In this document: piece by piece, positions 35,718 through 46,289 of the stretch
Layout: every line of letters begins with the position of its first letter
Numbering within the stretch: position 1 is the first letter of the stretch
From: Euryodendron excelsum
Lineage: Eukaryota; Streptophyta; Magnoliopsida; Ericales; Pentaphylacaceae
Assembly (NCBI GenBank): GCA_033060915.1
Contig: CM065389.1
Location: forward strand, 16,289,501 to 16,353,500
DNA length: 64,000 nucleotides
Direction: 5' to 3'
The notes under the pieces: model-generated
Database searches by the model: none
What the model was told of the DNA's origin: nothing
The model's input: the letters and a program-made list of their open reading frames with translations, nothing else
Program-made: the position numbers and the translations under genes

Positions 35718-37562
35718 TCACAGGTTAAAGTCGATATCATCTGGATCAAAATCCCCGAAACCTGGCATTGGAGGAGGAGGATAACTACTCGAAGCACCGC
35801 CATCCTACAGGGAAGATAGAACCGAAATCAGCTACATACAAAAGGAACTAAGCAACAGCAGAGCAAGAAGAAGCAGAGAGAGAATAACATACCCCCCCAC
35901 CACCCAACTGAGATAACCGAGCCGTCAGGGAAGCTACCTCGGCCTGGTACTGGTCCTGCTCCATCTGGTACTGGTCTCTCTGGTCTCTCACAGCAGTAAA
36001 CTCGGCCTAGGGCACATATCCCCCAACACGGCGCCACAAGTTAACCACCTCCTGGTCAACAGCGTACCCGCCGACTACTATCTCAAACCGGGTGAAGGCA
36101 CCAACCGAATGAGCCCCAAAGTGGGCAGCATAATCCATATTCGGAGGAAGCAAGAACTTGGCATTTGGCTGGCGCTCCTGGTAGGGGATGGGCGCTCCAG
36201 TCACCAGGGCTCCAAACATATACTCTGGTGGAGCTCTTGCTGATCGGAACTCCTCATGAAACTGCCGCCAGTGTCGCTCTCTAAGGTAGGACTCCCAGGT
36301 GTCATCACTGAGAAAAGCAGCTCTCAACAAGGATAACCGGACAAAGTACCGGACTGTCTCGTAATGGACTGATCCAATGAAGGGCCGCCAGGTCACATCC
36401 CTCGCCTCAATCAACTCCAGGTTAGCCTAGAGCATCACAAAGTCAGTAATCTTCGATCACTGGGCTACCCGGTCACGAGCCCACCTCAAAGCGCGAGGAT
36501 AGAGATCATCCTCAACAACTGCAGGGCGACGCACTGGCAGGTACTCGTAACTCCACCAGACAAGGAAGGGCCAAAAGCTAGTCATGCTGCCCCAACGAGA
36601 AGAGGTCTGAACCAGCATCAATCGAAGAAAGCAGCCAAAAGAAAAGGACCCCCAGTCCAACTCAGACAAAGCTCCCAGATTGGCTACTATACTCACCAGA
36701 CGGCACGGCACGAGTGACTTGTTGTTGTTGCAGAAGCAGCTAAAGATGATATACAACATAAGTCGTCATCTCATGATGTCCCGCCTGGCAGGCGATGGCT
36801 CAGTAGCAAAAGTACACTCACCCTGACTAATCCAAGAGACTGGAAAGGCAGAACGCTCAAGATGAGGCAAGTCCAACAGTAAACAGGCCTCGTCCCTGCT
36901 GACTGGGTGCAGGGTGATCCGCCGGCCGACAAAGGAGAGTCCTGTAATAATCGCCCAATCTAAAGGAGTGGAGCCTAACTCGAAGCCGACAAAATGGAAG
37001 GTCCCAGTCTCCTTGAACCACCTCTCAACAAGTGCCAGTACCAAATGCCGGTTCAAGCGGTTAGCCTGTAATCCCATAAAGGCGCCAAACTCGATCTCTG
37101 CCAAGAAGGCGCGGTATGATGGGGCAGCTTGCTGCATGGTCACAAACACTTGATGAATAGCCTTCTAAAAGCTGTATGTACCCGCGGAGGTGGCAAGTGC
37201 TGTCTGGAGTATACACTAGGATGATAGGCCAGATCCCCGAGTGGTGGGACATCTGGTATCTGCAGATCTCCCAAGTCGGCGTTTGTCTGCCTATGCCTGG
37301 AAGAAGCTCTCCCATAGCCGGTCACCTGAACCCCAAGGCCCGGTACCTCCTCCTTGGCAACAATCTCCTCGACAAAAGCCTGCTCAACCGCAGGAAAAGG
37401 GTCGACAGGTAGTCTACTCCCCTGCCTGCTCTGGCTAGATGAAGATTGTCCGGTAGATCGTCGACTACCTCTAGATCGACTAGAGCCGCCAGCAGAATCT
37501 GTCCGGGCCACCTTCCCTGAGCGGCGCCTCCTCTCAGAACCGTCATCACCTGCATCTGTCAT
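35718..37562 (-). pseudogene. Antisense plant mobile domain (PMD) gene in D
   Basis: Read on the minus strand, the gene starts at the ATG at 37562 (MTDAGDDGSERRRRSGK). Residues 1-137 are Ser/Arg-rich and disordered. After a one-base frame disruption near 37150 comes a PMD-type domain (LVLALVERWFKETGTFHF, LDWAIITGL, then LDWGSFSFG and WRPFIGSV). This domain family includes MAIN/MAIL1 and occurs in plant Mutator and gypsy elements. A Gln-rich coil (YQMEQDQYQAEVASL) follows. A phase-0 intron has donor GTATGT at 35892 and acceptor CCCTGTAG ending at 35805 (88 bp). Exon 2 encodes DGGASSSYPPPPMPGFG and an acidic DPDDIDFNL end. In-frame stops are TGA 36766, TGA 36457, TAG 36427 and TAG 36004-36006. 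The intact product would be about 580 residues. Its role in the element is unknown. Confidence 0.78.
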
Positions 37563-38889
37563 CCTGAAAAGATAAGCCAAGGTAAGTGATGTTAATATAC
37601 CACCCATGCAGTTTAAATAACAATAAAATAAAATAAACAACTAACACAAACAAAACAAATAGAAGACTTTGAATGATAAGTCAAAACAAATTTCCTATAT
37701 ACACATCTTGATTTTCCAACTTTAAACCAAGTTTCAAGGGTTCTTTGCCTTTTTCCTTCAAAAAGATTTTATTTCTAAAAATTTTTTCTAACTCTTTCCC
37801 TAATTTTGAAAAATTTCAGCAGAATCCCGTTTCAAAATGGCCCCTACAACACCCATGACAACAACACAAAAACACAAAACGTGCACTTCACTTTGTCACA
37901 ATCACATAACAATGGCACCCGTGCACATTTTTCAATTTTTCAAAATTTTCAAGACACATGTTTTATTTTTCAAATAAATCAATGGTTTTCAAAAGTCTAC
38001 CCAAAATTTTTCAAAATCACCTCATGTTTTCTAAAATATTCCAGTATTTTTTCAAATTTCAAACTTTAAAAATTTCATCAATTTATTGGGTTTTCCCACT
38101 TTTCTAAATTTTCTAAGTATTTTTCTATTTTTCAAAAAATCAAAAATTCACCGAGTTTTCAAAAAATCACGAAACTTCATACGGTTGTTAAATACATTTT
38201 TCTAAGGCACATTGCACAAAAACATAGCCAGAAAACCCAATACCCATGCCTGTAGGAACAAATCCCCTATTCCTGCAGAAAGCCCTCTTCGCATAATCAT
38301 GAAAAATCATTTAAATTCAATCAAACAACCATCAAAATGCAAAAACAACATCACCAAAGTGTTCAAAACATATCAAAACATTAATTTTTACTATTCACAT
38401 TATTCAAACGAAGTTCTACACATCAAAATCAACAAAATTTGAAAAACTCACCTTTTGGAAGTTCTCTGTCGAAATCTTCACTTCCGGTGACTTTTCCGGC
38501 GACGTGGTGTCCTTCCGGCAATCACCCATGGTCTCCAAGGAGTGCTCCTTCAATGTCCAAGACGGATTCCTCTCAATGCCTCACAAATTTGCGAAAACTC
38601 TCCAAAATCCCGTAAGCGTGCGAACCAGAATTTTCTGGTTATAACTTCAAACCTGGTGCCATTAGCAGAGGCGCCAGGCCTTTTCTGCCAAAGGCGCCAC
38701 TGCTAGTGGCGCCAGTTGCAAAATTCAGGGTAGTTTTGCCCTTTTTCCCGCCAAAACTCATTTTCGAAGGTCTTTTTGGCCTGTTATCCGTTTTCGACCC
38801 CCGTTGTCGAAAGATTTCCAATGTCCGTCCCTCCGACTGCCTCGCGGTCAACATGGGACTCTTACTCTTATCGTTTTGTCTTTGACAAG
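37563..38889. other. Upstream region of the PMD gene
   Basis: AT-rich, T- and A-tract-rich sequence without genes. It must hold the promoter of the antisense PMD gene, but no single TATA box stands out. Three copies of GGCGCCA (about 38671-38715) lie in it, matching three more in D's U3 (about 40817-40868). Confidence 0.5.
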
Positions 38890-38913
38890 CAAAGACAGAA
38901 AAAGAAGGGCAGC
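38880..38913 (+). other. Polypurine tract and hairpin of D
   Basis: GTCTTTGACAAGCAAAGAC forms a perfect 7-bp stem with a 5-base loop. It is followed by the purine run AGAAAAAGAAGGGCAGC, which abuts the 3' LTR. Element E has the same arrangement at 55155-55190 with only a few changes. Confidence 0.7.
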
Positions 38914-39104
38914 GGTAAGCACCCCATTTTTGGCCACTCAACAGTCTACACTCCGCCCAGACTTGTTTTCAAGTCATTGTGGGCATATTCCTATTGAAAC
39001 CAACTTTCGAAGTCCAAATCCCGTCTGTCCATCGCTTCGTGGGCCTGTCAGGCCCAAATAGAGGCAAAATAACCAAAATGCCCTTAGGGGCATTGTCCTT
39101 TCCT

Positions 39105-39965
39105 TTCCGATTTCAATCCCACTCTCAAGACAGTTTATTCCTCGAGACGGTTCCAATCCAGGCGCGTCCCTTCGGAGACGATAAGTCCCCTTTCCAATCC
39201 CACTCTCGAGACAGTTTATTCCTCGAGACGGTTCTAACTCAGGCACGTCTCCTCGGAGACGGTAAGACCCCTTTCCAATCCCACTCTCGAAACAGTTTAT
39301 TCCTCGAGATGGTTCCAACCTAGGCACGTCTCCTTGGAGACGGTAAGTCCCCTTTCCAAACCCCACTCTCGAGACAGTTTATTCCTTGAGACGATTCCAA
39401 TCCAGGCACGTCTCCTCGGATACGATAAGTCCCATTTCCAATCCCCTCTCTCGAGACAGTTTATTCCTCAAGACGGTTTCAATCTAGGCGCGTGTCCTCG
39501 GAGAAGATAAGTCCCTTTCCAATCCCACTCTAGAGACAGTTTATTCCTCGAGACGGTTCCAATCCAGGCGCGTCTCTTCGGAGACGATAAGTCCCCTTTC
39601 CAATCCTACTCTCGAGACAGTTTATTCCTCGAGACGGTTCCAATCCAGGCGCGTCTCCTCGGAGACGATAAGTCCCCTTCCAATCCCTCTCTCAAGACAG
39701 TTTATTCCTCGAGACGGTTCCAATCCAGGCACGTCTCTTCGGAGACGGTAAGACCCCTTTCCAATCCCACTCTAGAGACAGTTTATTCCTCGGGACGGTT
39801 CCAATCCAGGCACATCTCCTCGGAGACGATAAGTCCCCTTCCAATCCCTCTCTCAAGACAGTTTATTCCTCGAGACGGTTCCAACCCAGGCACGTCTCTT
39901 CAGAGACGATAAGTCCCCTTTTCAATCCCTCTCTCTCGACAGTTTATTCCTCGAGACGGTCCGAG
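39105..39965 (+). repeat. 81-bp tandem array in D's U3
   Basis: Eleven copies of a unit of 80-82 bp, anchored by CAGTTTATTCCTCGAGACGG at 39131, 39212, 39293, 39375, 39457, 39537, 39618 and so on to about 39938. Each unit contains CTCGAG and CTCGGAGACG, giving short palindromes. Its position upstream of the TATA box suggests an enhancer-like array. Only this LTR has it, because the 5' copy is deleted. Confidence 0.9.
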
Positions 39966-40883
39966 TAGCGAAACTACTCATAAAACCGTTAGAGTAGCGG
40001 AAATACTCACAAGTAGGTCGATATAGGGAATTGCCAACAAACCCCTGTGTCACGACGATCGCCGTTAGAGTGGCGGAAACACTCAAAACCCAGGTCAACA
40101 CCAGTGTCTATTAGCCTACTTCGGTGAAAAATGACCAAACTGTCCTTTGGACCTTTTCCGAGACTTTTTGGTACAAAATGACCGTTTTGCCCCTGGAGGG
40201 CCAGTCTCCTTTTCCGACCACACCGGCTCTGGGTATCAAACCGGTAACCCTTTGAGACTACCTTTTTATAGTGTTCTCAACCTCCCCTTACCTTTTCGGA
40301 TCATTCCGAGTCAGTTTCGGCCAATCCGGTGCATGACCGTTTTGCCCTTGGGGGGCCGGTCTCCTTTTCCGACCACGCCGGCTCTGGGAATCAAACCGAC
40401 AACTTCTAGGAATATTCTAAATAATGTTTCCATATCCCAAGTCTTCTTCCGGGACAGTCAACTTCTAGGAATATTCTAAATAATGTTTCCATATCCCAAG
40501 TCTTCTTCTGGGACAATCCGAGTCTGTCCCGGCAGTTTTCCGATCCGATTGACCGTTTTGCCCCTAAGGGTCCGGTCAACCTTTCCGACCCATTTTGTCC
40601 TTGCTTTTCAAGTCAAATACCTCTAGGACACTATTTTAAGTGTTCTTGCTCCTTTCCGGCCTTTCGGGTAATTCTCGGCTCCTCCAAATCATTCCTAGAC
40701 TTTCCGGAGTCACTCCTAGTGAAGCCAGGCTAAAAATTGCATGGTAGTCACTAGTACAGGCGCCCAAATCTAGTCAAAGATATGTTGCTTGCCGACCTTA
40801 AACCTTTCCTAATTGGCTGGCGCCACTAAAAGCCAAAAAATGGCCTGGCGCCACTGCAACAGGCGCCAGAATTGTCCAACCTC

Positions 40884-40890
40884 TATAAAT
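40884..40890 (+). promoter_or_regulatory. TATA box of D's LTR with GGCGCC cluster upstream
   Basis: TATAAAT follows three GGCGCCA palindromes at about 40817, 40843 and 40862, and transcription would start near 40915. Short promoter-proximal GGCGCC elements could bind a host factor (E2F-type sites share this core), which is inference. Confidence 0.6.
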
Positions 40891-43800
40891 ACAAAGCCTT
40901 ATTCAACGTGAAGGGGGTCTGCAAACTTAACCTAAAAATCATATATTTCGATATACAGAGCTCGAGCACCTCCAAAAACCCTAGTTTCCTTAGGTTTTCC
41001 AAACCCTAGCCACCCTACACAAACCCTAGCCTCCTATACACTCAAACACACCCCCATACACTCAAACACTAACCTTCAACCTTCCCTTGAAGACTTGAAG
41101 AGCTGCAACCTAAAGCTTGAAGACAACCCTTGAAGACTGAAGACGAAAATCAAGACGAAGGCCGAAGACCGAAGAAAGCAAGGCGAGCAAAAATAAAGAA
41201 GATACAAGGTAGGCTCCTTATTTAAATTTCCGCACTTCCCCCCTCTCTCTTCTCTCTCCAACCCACTTGGGTTTTCTCTATTTTAATCCTCCATCTCTTT
41301 CCCGCCCTTTCTTTGCATGCTTGAAACAAGGGGATTCCCGGTCCATGTGTAGGATTGGGCTATTGGAGAGTCACCATGTCGGGGGCTTTCTTCTAATCTA
41401 ACCAAAGACCACGTGGGTCCGGCACCCTTGATTATGTGGTGAAGCCTTAGCCTTGTATGTTCACGACCCCAAATTGCATTGTGCATATCATGATCTTGCA
41501 TCTTCCAAAATTCGTTTTCAAACTCGTTTTCAAAATCGTTTTCAAACTTGTTTTCAAAATTGCATCAAAATCTCTTTTTCAAAAACTTGTTTTCAAAATC
41601 ACAATCCTAGGGTGATTTTAGCCTTTCCATGACTAGGATTGCTTTAGGAAAGTGTTACATTTAAAGTGACCAACATGGTCCATATTTTCAAAATCTTGTT
41701 GATTTTCAAAACCGCTTTCCTAAAGTAGTTCTAGACCTCTTATGGTTAGAATTGCTTTAGGAAAGTGAGATGTTTTTACACTTTCCAAAAAACTCTCTTT
41801 CCAAATCTCTCTTCCTAAAATCTTTTTCAATATACTTTCCTAAAACGCTCCTCTTCAAAGTTGTCTTCAAAAACTCCCTCCAAAATCTATTTTTCAAAGC
41901 TTCCTTTTTCAGTTCCTTTTCAAAAACTCTTTCTCCTCAAAATTTACTTTCTAAAACACTCCCTAGATTCACCTTCCTAAAAACTCTCTCCAAAAACCTT
42001 TCTAAAAAAAAACTCTCTTTCCAAAATCTTCCTTCAAGAAACTTCCTTTCTAGGATTTCTTTCCAAAACCTTTGTTTTCCAAAAGCACACTTTCCAAAAA
42101 TTCATTTTCTTTAAAGATCTCTTTCCAAAAACTATCCTTTTCAAAAAATTCTTCCCTCTAGAAACTCCTCTTTAGGATTTCCTTTCAAAATCTTTGCTTC
42201 CAAAAATGCACTTTCCAAAAATCCTTTTTCCTTAGAGCCCAAGTCAAGCCCTAGAACCCGCAATTAGGAAACCCTAATTTTCTTTCCAAAAACATGATTT
42301 TCAAACTTTGCCCCTAAACCTAGGTTTCCAAAACCTCTTATTTTCTACATCAAAACTATACATATTTTCAAAACCTATTTTTTACGTGAAAACTATAGCC
42401 TTCCAAATCTAGGATTTCCAAAACCCCCCTTTCCAAATCTTTGTCAAATCAAATCTTCCCCTTTTAGGAAACCAAATCAAATCCTCCGTTTTTGGAAACA
42501 AAATCAAACCTTTGCTTTTAGAAACCAAATCCAACCCCTTTCAAAATCTAAATCTTTCCTAATTCCCATCTTTCCTAATCCTCCACTTTCTTAAATCTTA
42601 AGTTTTCAAAACTTGAACATAATAATTCTTCATAAATTTTAGACTCAAAATCTAAATCTTTCCTAATTCAAATCTTTTCTAATTTCCTACCTTCCTAAAC
42701 CATAAGTTTCTTAAAAATTTCGACTACCACATCTTTCCTAATTCTACCCCTTTCCAAATCTTGATTTTTCAAATCTAAGTTTTCAAATCTTTCCTAAACT
42801 CTAACTTTTCCTAATCTCAAGATTTCCTAAAACTCTAAAAAAGTTTCTAAATCTTAAACTTTCCAAATTTCAAATCTTTCTAAATTCAAAACTTTCTAAA
42901 TTCAAAACTTTCTCAAGTTAAATCTTTCTAAACTTTGAATCTTTCCAAAATTCTAAACTTCAAATCTTTCCAAATCTAAAACCCTTCTAAACTCAAAACC
43001 TTTCCAATTTTCAAAACTTCCCTATTTCAAAACTCTCCAATTTTCAAAACTTTCCTAAGTGAAACTTTCCTAATTCCAAAACTTTCCAAATTCGAAACTT
43101 TCCTAAATCGGACCTTTTCCTAATTTAAACATTTCCTAAATCCAATCTTTTCTAATTTCCCAAACCTTCCAAGTCAAGTCAAATCTTTCCTAAGTCTCCT
43201 CTCTTTCCTAAGTTTAGGTTTCTTAAACCTTCTCTTTCCAAAACAAGTCCAAATCTATCTTTTCAAATCAAAATTCAATCTTTTCAATTCCAAAATTCCA
43301 ATTTCCAATTTTCAATCTTCTATTCAAAATCCAATCTCTTCAATTTCAATTTCCAATCTCCTCTTCTAGTCTCAAATCCAATCCAATTTTCAATTCAATC
43401 TCTTTCTTCCAATCAAATCAATTTCTTTTCAATCGGACTCTTGTTCGAAGTACGACTGACCTGATTCCCCCAAAGGGATACGTAGGCAACCTTCATAGGT
43501 GTAGTCACAACACTTTTCAAATTTTCAATTCCACCCTCATGGGTGCGGTTTCCAAAATCTTTCCAAATCTCAAATTCCAATTTTAAAATTTCTATTTTCA
43601 AATTTCTACTTTCAATTTTCAAACTTTCCAATTTCAATTTTCAAATCAAATCAATCTCTTTCTAAATCTATTTTTCAATTCTCTTTCCTTACACTTGCAT
43701 ACCATGCTTCATGTTAGTTTTCTAGCATTGTTTTTCAAAGTGGATAGGATTGGTCAATAGTTAGTTGAAGACTCTCATAGGTGAATCTGGGGTAGATTGA

Positions 43801-44237
43801 CATGTAGGTACCGAAAGGGCGGGGTAAGGTGATAGCTTAGTGCGTCTTCCCTGCACGTAACCAACCTCCGAACCTAGATCACTGATTTCAAAGACCAAAA
43901 ACGAAGTTATTTTTCAAAAAGGGCTAAATGTTTTCCAAAGGTTGCCAAACAACTTGTTTTCTTAAAAACTCTCTCTTGAGGAGACCTTTTCAAAATCGTT
44001 TTCCAAAAACCCTAAGTGTAGTCTTCGGATTATTCTTAGTTTTTAGGTGACCTAACTCACCTTAACCAAGTTAGGTGGCGACTTCGAATCTTTTCTAAAA
44101 GCCCTTTATTCAAATCAAATTTTCAATTCAAACCTAGTCGCACTCATTCTTCTCGGAGGGTGAGTTCTAATGAGAGAGTACAACATTTTTCTCACTTGTG
44201 TGAGTATTCCTCGAGTGCGAAAAATCTGGGCGCGACA

Positions 44238-46269
44238 ATGGTGCCTTAAAAAGTTGTCATCATCATGTTAATTTGTGGACCCCTTACACTCTTGTCAAGA
44301 TTATGGTTATAATGCCCATGAGAAAACCTTCCTTGGCATAGTCTCCAATCACTAACCATATAAACCATACTCTTGACTAGAGTCAAAATTTTCATGAAAA
44401 TGATCTTGAAAAGGGTTGTCCACCAAAGTCCATTGCATAACATGTTTTGTTTTTCAAAACTCTTTCCAAAAGTGCATTAAACCAACTTTCAAAACCATTT
44501 TCCAATCCAATCCTAGGTTAACTTTGTTATCCAACCCTAGGTTAGTTCACTAACCCTAGGTTAACTTTGTTCTCTAACCCTACTTGACCCTAGTTCACTA
44601 ACCCTAGGTTAACTTGACCCTAGTTTTCTAACCCTAGGTTAACTTGACTCTAGTTCACTAACCCTAGGTTAACTTGACCCTAGTTATGTAACCCTAGGAT
44701 AACTTGATCCTAGTTCACTGACCCTAGGTTAACTTGACCCCAGTTATCCAACCTTAGGTTAACTTGACCGTAGTTCACTAACCTTAGTTAGCTAACCCTA
44801 AGTCACCTTAACCTTAGGTTAACCTAACCCAAGTTAATGAACCTTAGATCACCCATAACCATAAGTTAACCCAACATAGGTTAATATGCTTCAAGGGTCC
44901 AACTCATAAGCCCTTTTTGAATGATCTTTCAATTTGAAACTATTCTCATTATCCATTTCTCCCATACCCCATACTCTCATGACTTCAAAAAACTAACTCC
45001 ATAAACTCTTCAAATGTCTTTACACTCCATCTTCAAGACATTTCCATAAATGCTTTCAAAATGTCACAACCCTAAGGTATTCCTAGCCAGCTCATGGTTA
45101 GGGATTCCAAGGACAAGTGATAAATAAAAAACAACCTCTAAGGTTGTCCATAATAGGATTGCAAACCCTTAGCCATTTCCAAAAACTACTTTAAAAAATT
45201 AATTCATCAAAACATGCCTCCAAGGTTTTCAAAACAAGACTTCAAAAATACTTTCAAGTTCTCTTGAGTCATGCCAAAGCATCTTTTTCCAAAACTCCCT
45301 TAGGTTGATCCAAAAATATTTTCAAAATACTCCACCATCCAATTTCAAGTCAAAATTTCCAAGACCACAAAGAGTTTTCAACTTCCAAAGATCTCAAAGT
45401 GTTTTAAATTTTTCCAAAGACCCCAAAGAGTCTTCAACTTCCAAAGACCTCAAGATGTCTTAAACTTTTCCAAAGACCCCAAAATGTCTTCAAACCTTCC
45501 AAAGGCCCTAATGCGTCTATTTTTCATTGGGCTCTTGCCCGAACTATGAATGACCTGATTCTCGTCAAATGAAATACATAGGCAACCTAAAATGATGCAG
45601 TCATAACTTTTATTTCAACTCCAATCCCTTTTTTAAAAATTTCAATCAATTCAAAGTTTCTATTCCAAACTCTTTCAAAACCCCCATTATTTTCAAACTT
45701 TTTTAAAAAACTGGCATCATGCATCATCCATCCGAAAAGTGGTGACTAAACCCCGTTTCTAAAATTCTAAAGTGGATATTAAGTGGACAATGGTAACCGG
45801 TTATTCTAGTGAGTGAACAAAAGGGTGATTAGACATGTAGGTACCGAAAGGGCAGGGTAGGGTGATGATCTTAGGATATCTTCCCTACAGGAAACCATCC
45901 CTCGGACCATAGATTTCTGTTTTCGAAAGACCAAAATGGAGTTATTTTTAAAAAGGGCTTAGATATTTTCAAAGGTTGCCAAACAACATTTTTTTCCTAA
46001 AAACCCTCTCTTGAAGGAATTTTCAAAATCATTTTTAAAAACTCTAAGTTTAATCTTCGGATTAAAACTTAGCTTTAGGTGCCCTAACTCATCTAAATTA
46101 AGTTAGGTGGCGACCCTTATGTTTCTAGAAAGCCTTTAACCAAATTAATTTTCAATTCAAACCTAGTCGCACTTGTCCTTCTAGTAGGACGAGTTCTAGT
46201 GATAGAGTTCCATGCTTTAGGGTCTCCGAGCCGAAAGGATCTTGGACACCTTAAAAACTGGGGCGCAAG
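44238..46269 (+). repeat. 5' LTR of E, second piece
   Basis: Starting ATGGTGCCTTAAAAAG it matches 57957-59991 of E's 3' LTR. It ends GGGGCGCAA, two bases shorter than the 3' copy, just before the primer-binding site. From about 44520 to 44870 it holds roughly eleven copies of a 30-bp unit with AACCCTAGGTTAACTTGACC. Confidence 0.85.
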
Positions 46270-46271
46270 CT

Positions 46272-46289
46272 GGTGACTCTGCTGGGGAC
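46272..46289 (+). other. Primer-binding site of E
   Basis: TGGTGACTCTGCTGGGGA, the same site as in D with two C-to-T changes. It marks the start of E's internal region. Confidence 0.78.

Larger units (their letters stand above)
27622..44237 (+). mobile_element. Ogre/Tat-like element D with gag and antisense PMD gene
   Basis: Element D has a truncated 5' LTR (27622-30143), primer-binding site, leader, gag (31651-33708), a long non-coding stretch, an antisense PMD gene (35718-37562, - strand), polypurine tract, and a full 3' LTR (38914-44237). There is no protease, RT or integrase, so it is non-autonomous. It sits inside E's 5' LTR: E sequence resumes exactly after D's terminal CGCGACA. The left target duplication is lost because a later deletion removed the front of D's 5' LTR together with adjacent E sequence. 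Confidence 0.85.
38914..44237 (+). repeat. 3' LTR of D, 5.3 kb
   Basis: It starts GGTAAGCACCCCATTTTTGG (first T of the TG end mutated to G) and ends GGGCGCGACA. The U3 part (38914 to about 40910) carries an 81-bp tandem array and a TATA box at 40884-40890. From 41706 on it matches the truncated 5' LTR. Only the first 18 or so bases resemble element E's LTR. Confidence 0.85.

Noticed and set aside
35718..37562. Host PMD gene or Helitron/MULE capture sitting by chance in D
   Set aside because: No TIRs, Helitron ends or target duplications were seen around it, and it lies within the bounds of D; not fully excluded.
38979..39366. Open frames on both strands in D's U3
   Set aside because: They read through the 81-bp tandem array, whose length is divisible by three.
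41770..42114. Open frame rich in Lys/Phe/Ser in D's 3' LTR
   Set aside because: Low-complexity CTTTCCAAAA sequence, absent as an intact frame in the 98% identical 5' LTR.
26902..44237. Taking the TGTAAGCACCCC start at 26902 and the GCGCGACA end at 44237 as one element with two LTRs
   Set aside because: The first 720 bp match E's LTR, not D's, and E's LTR resumes at 44238. The two ends belong to different elements.
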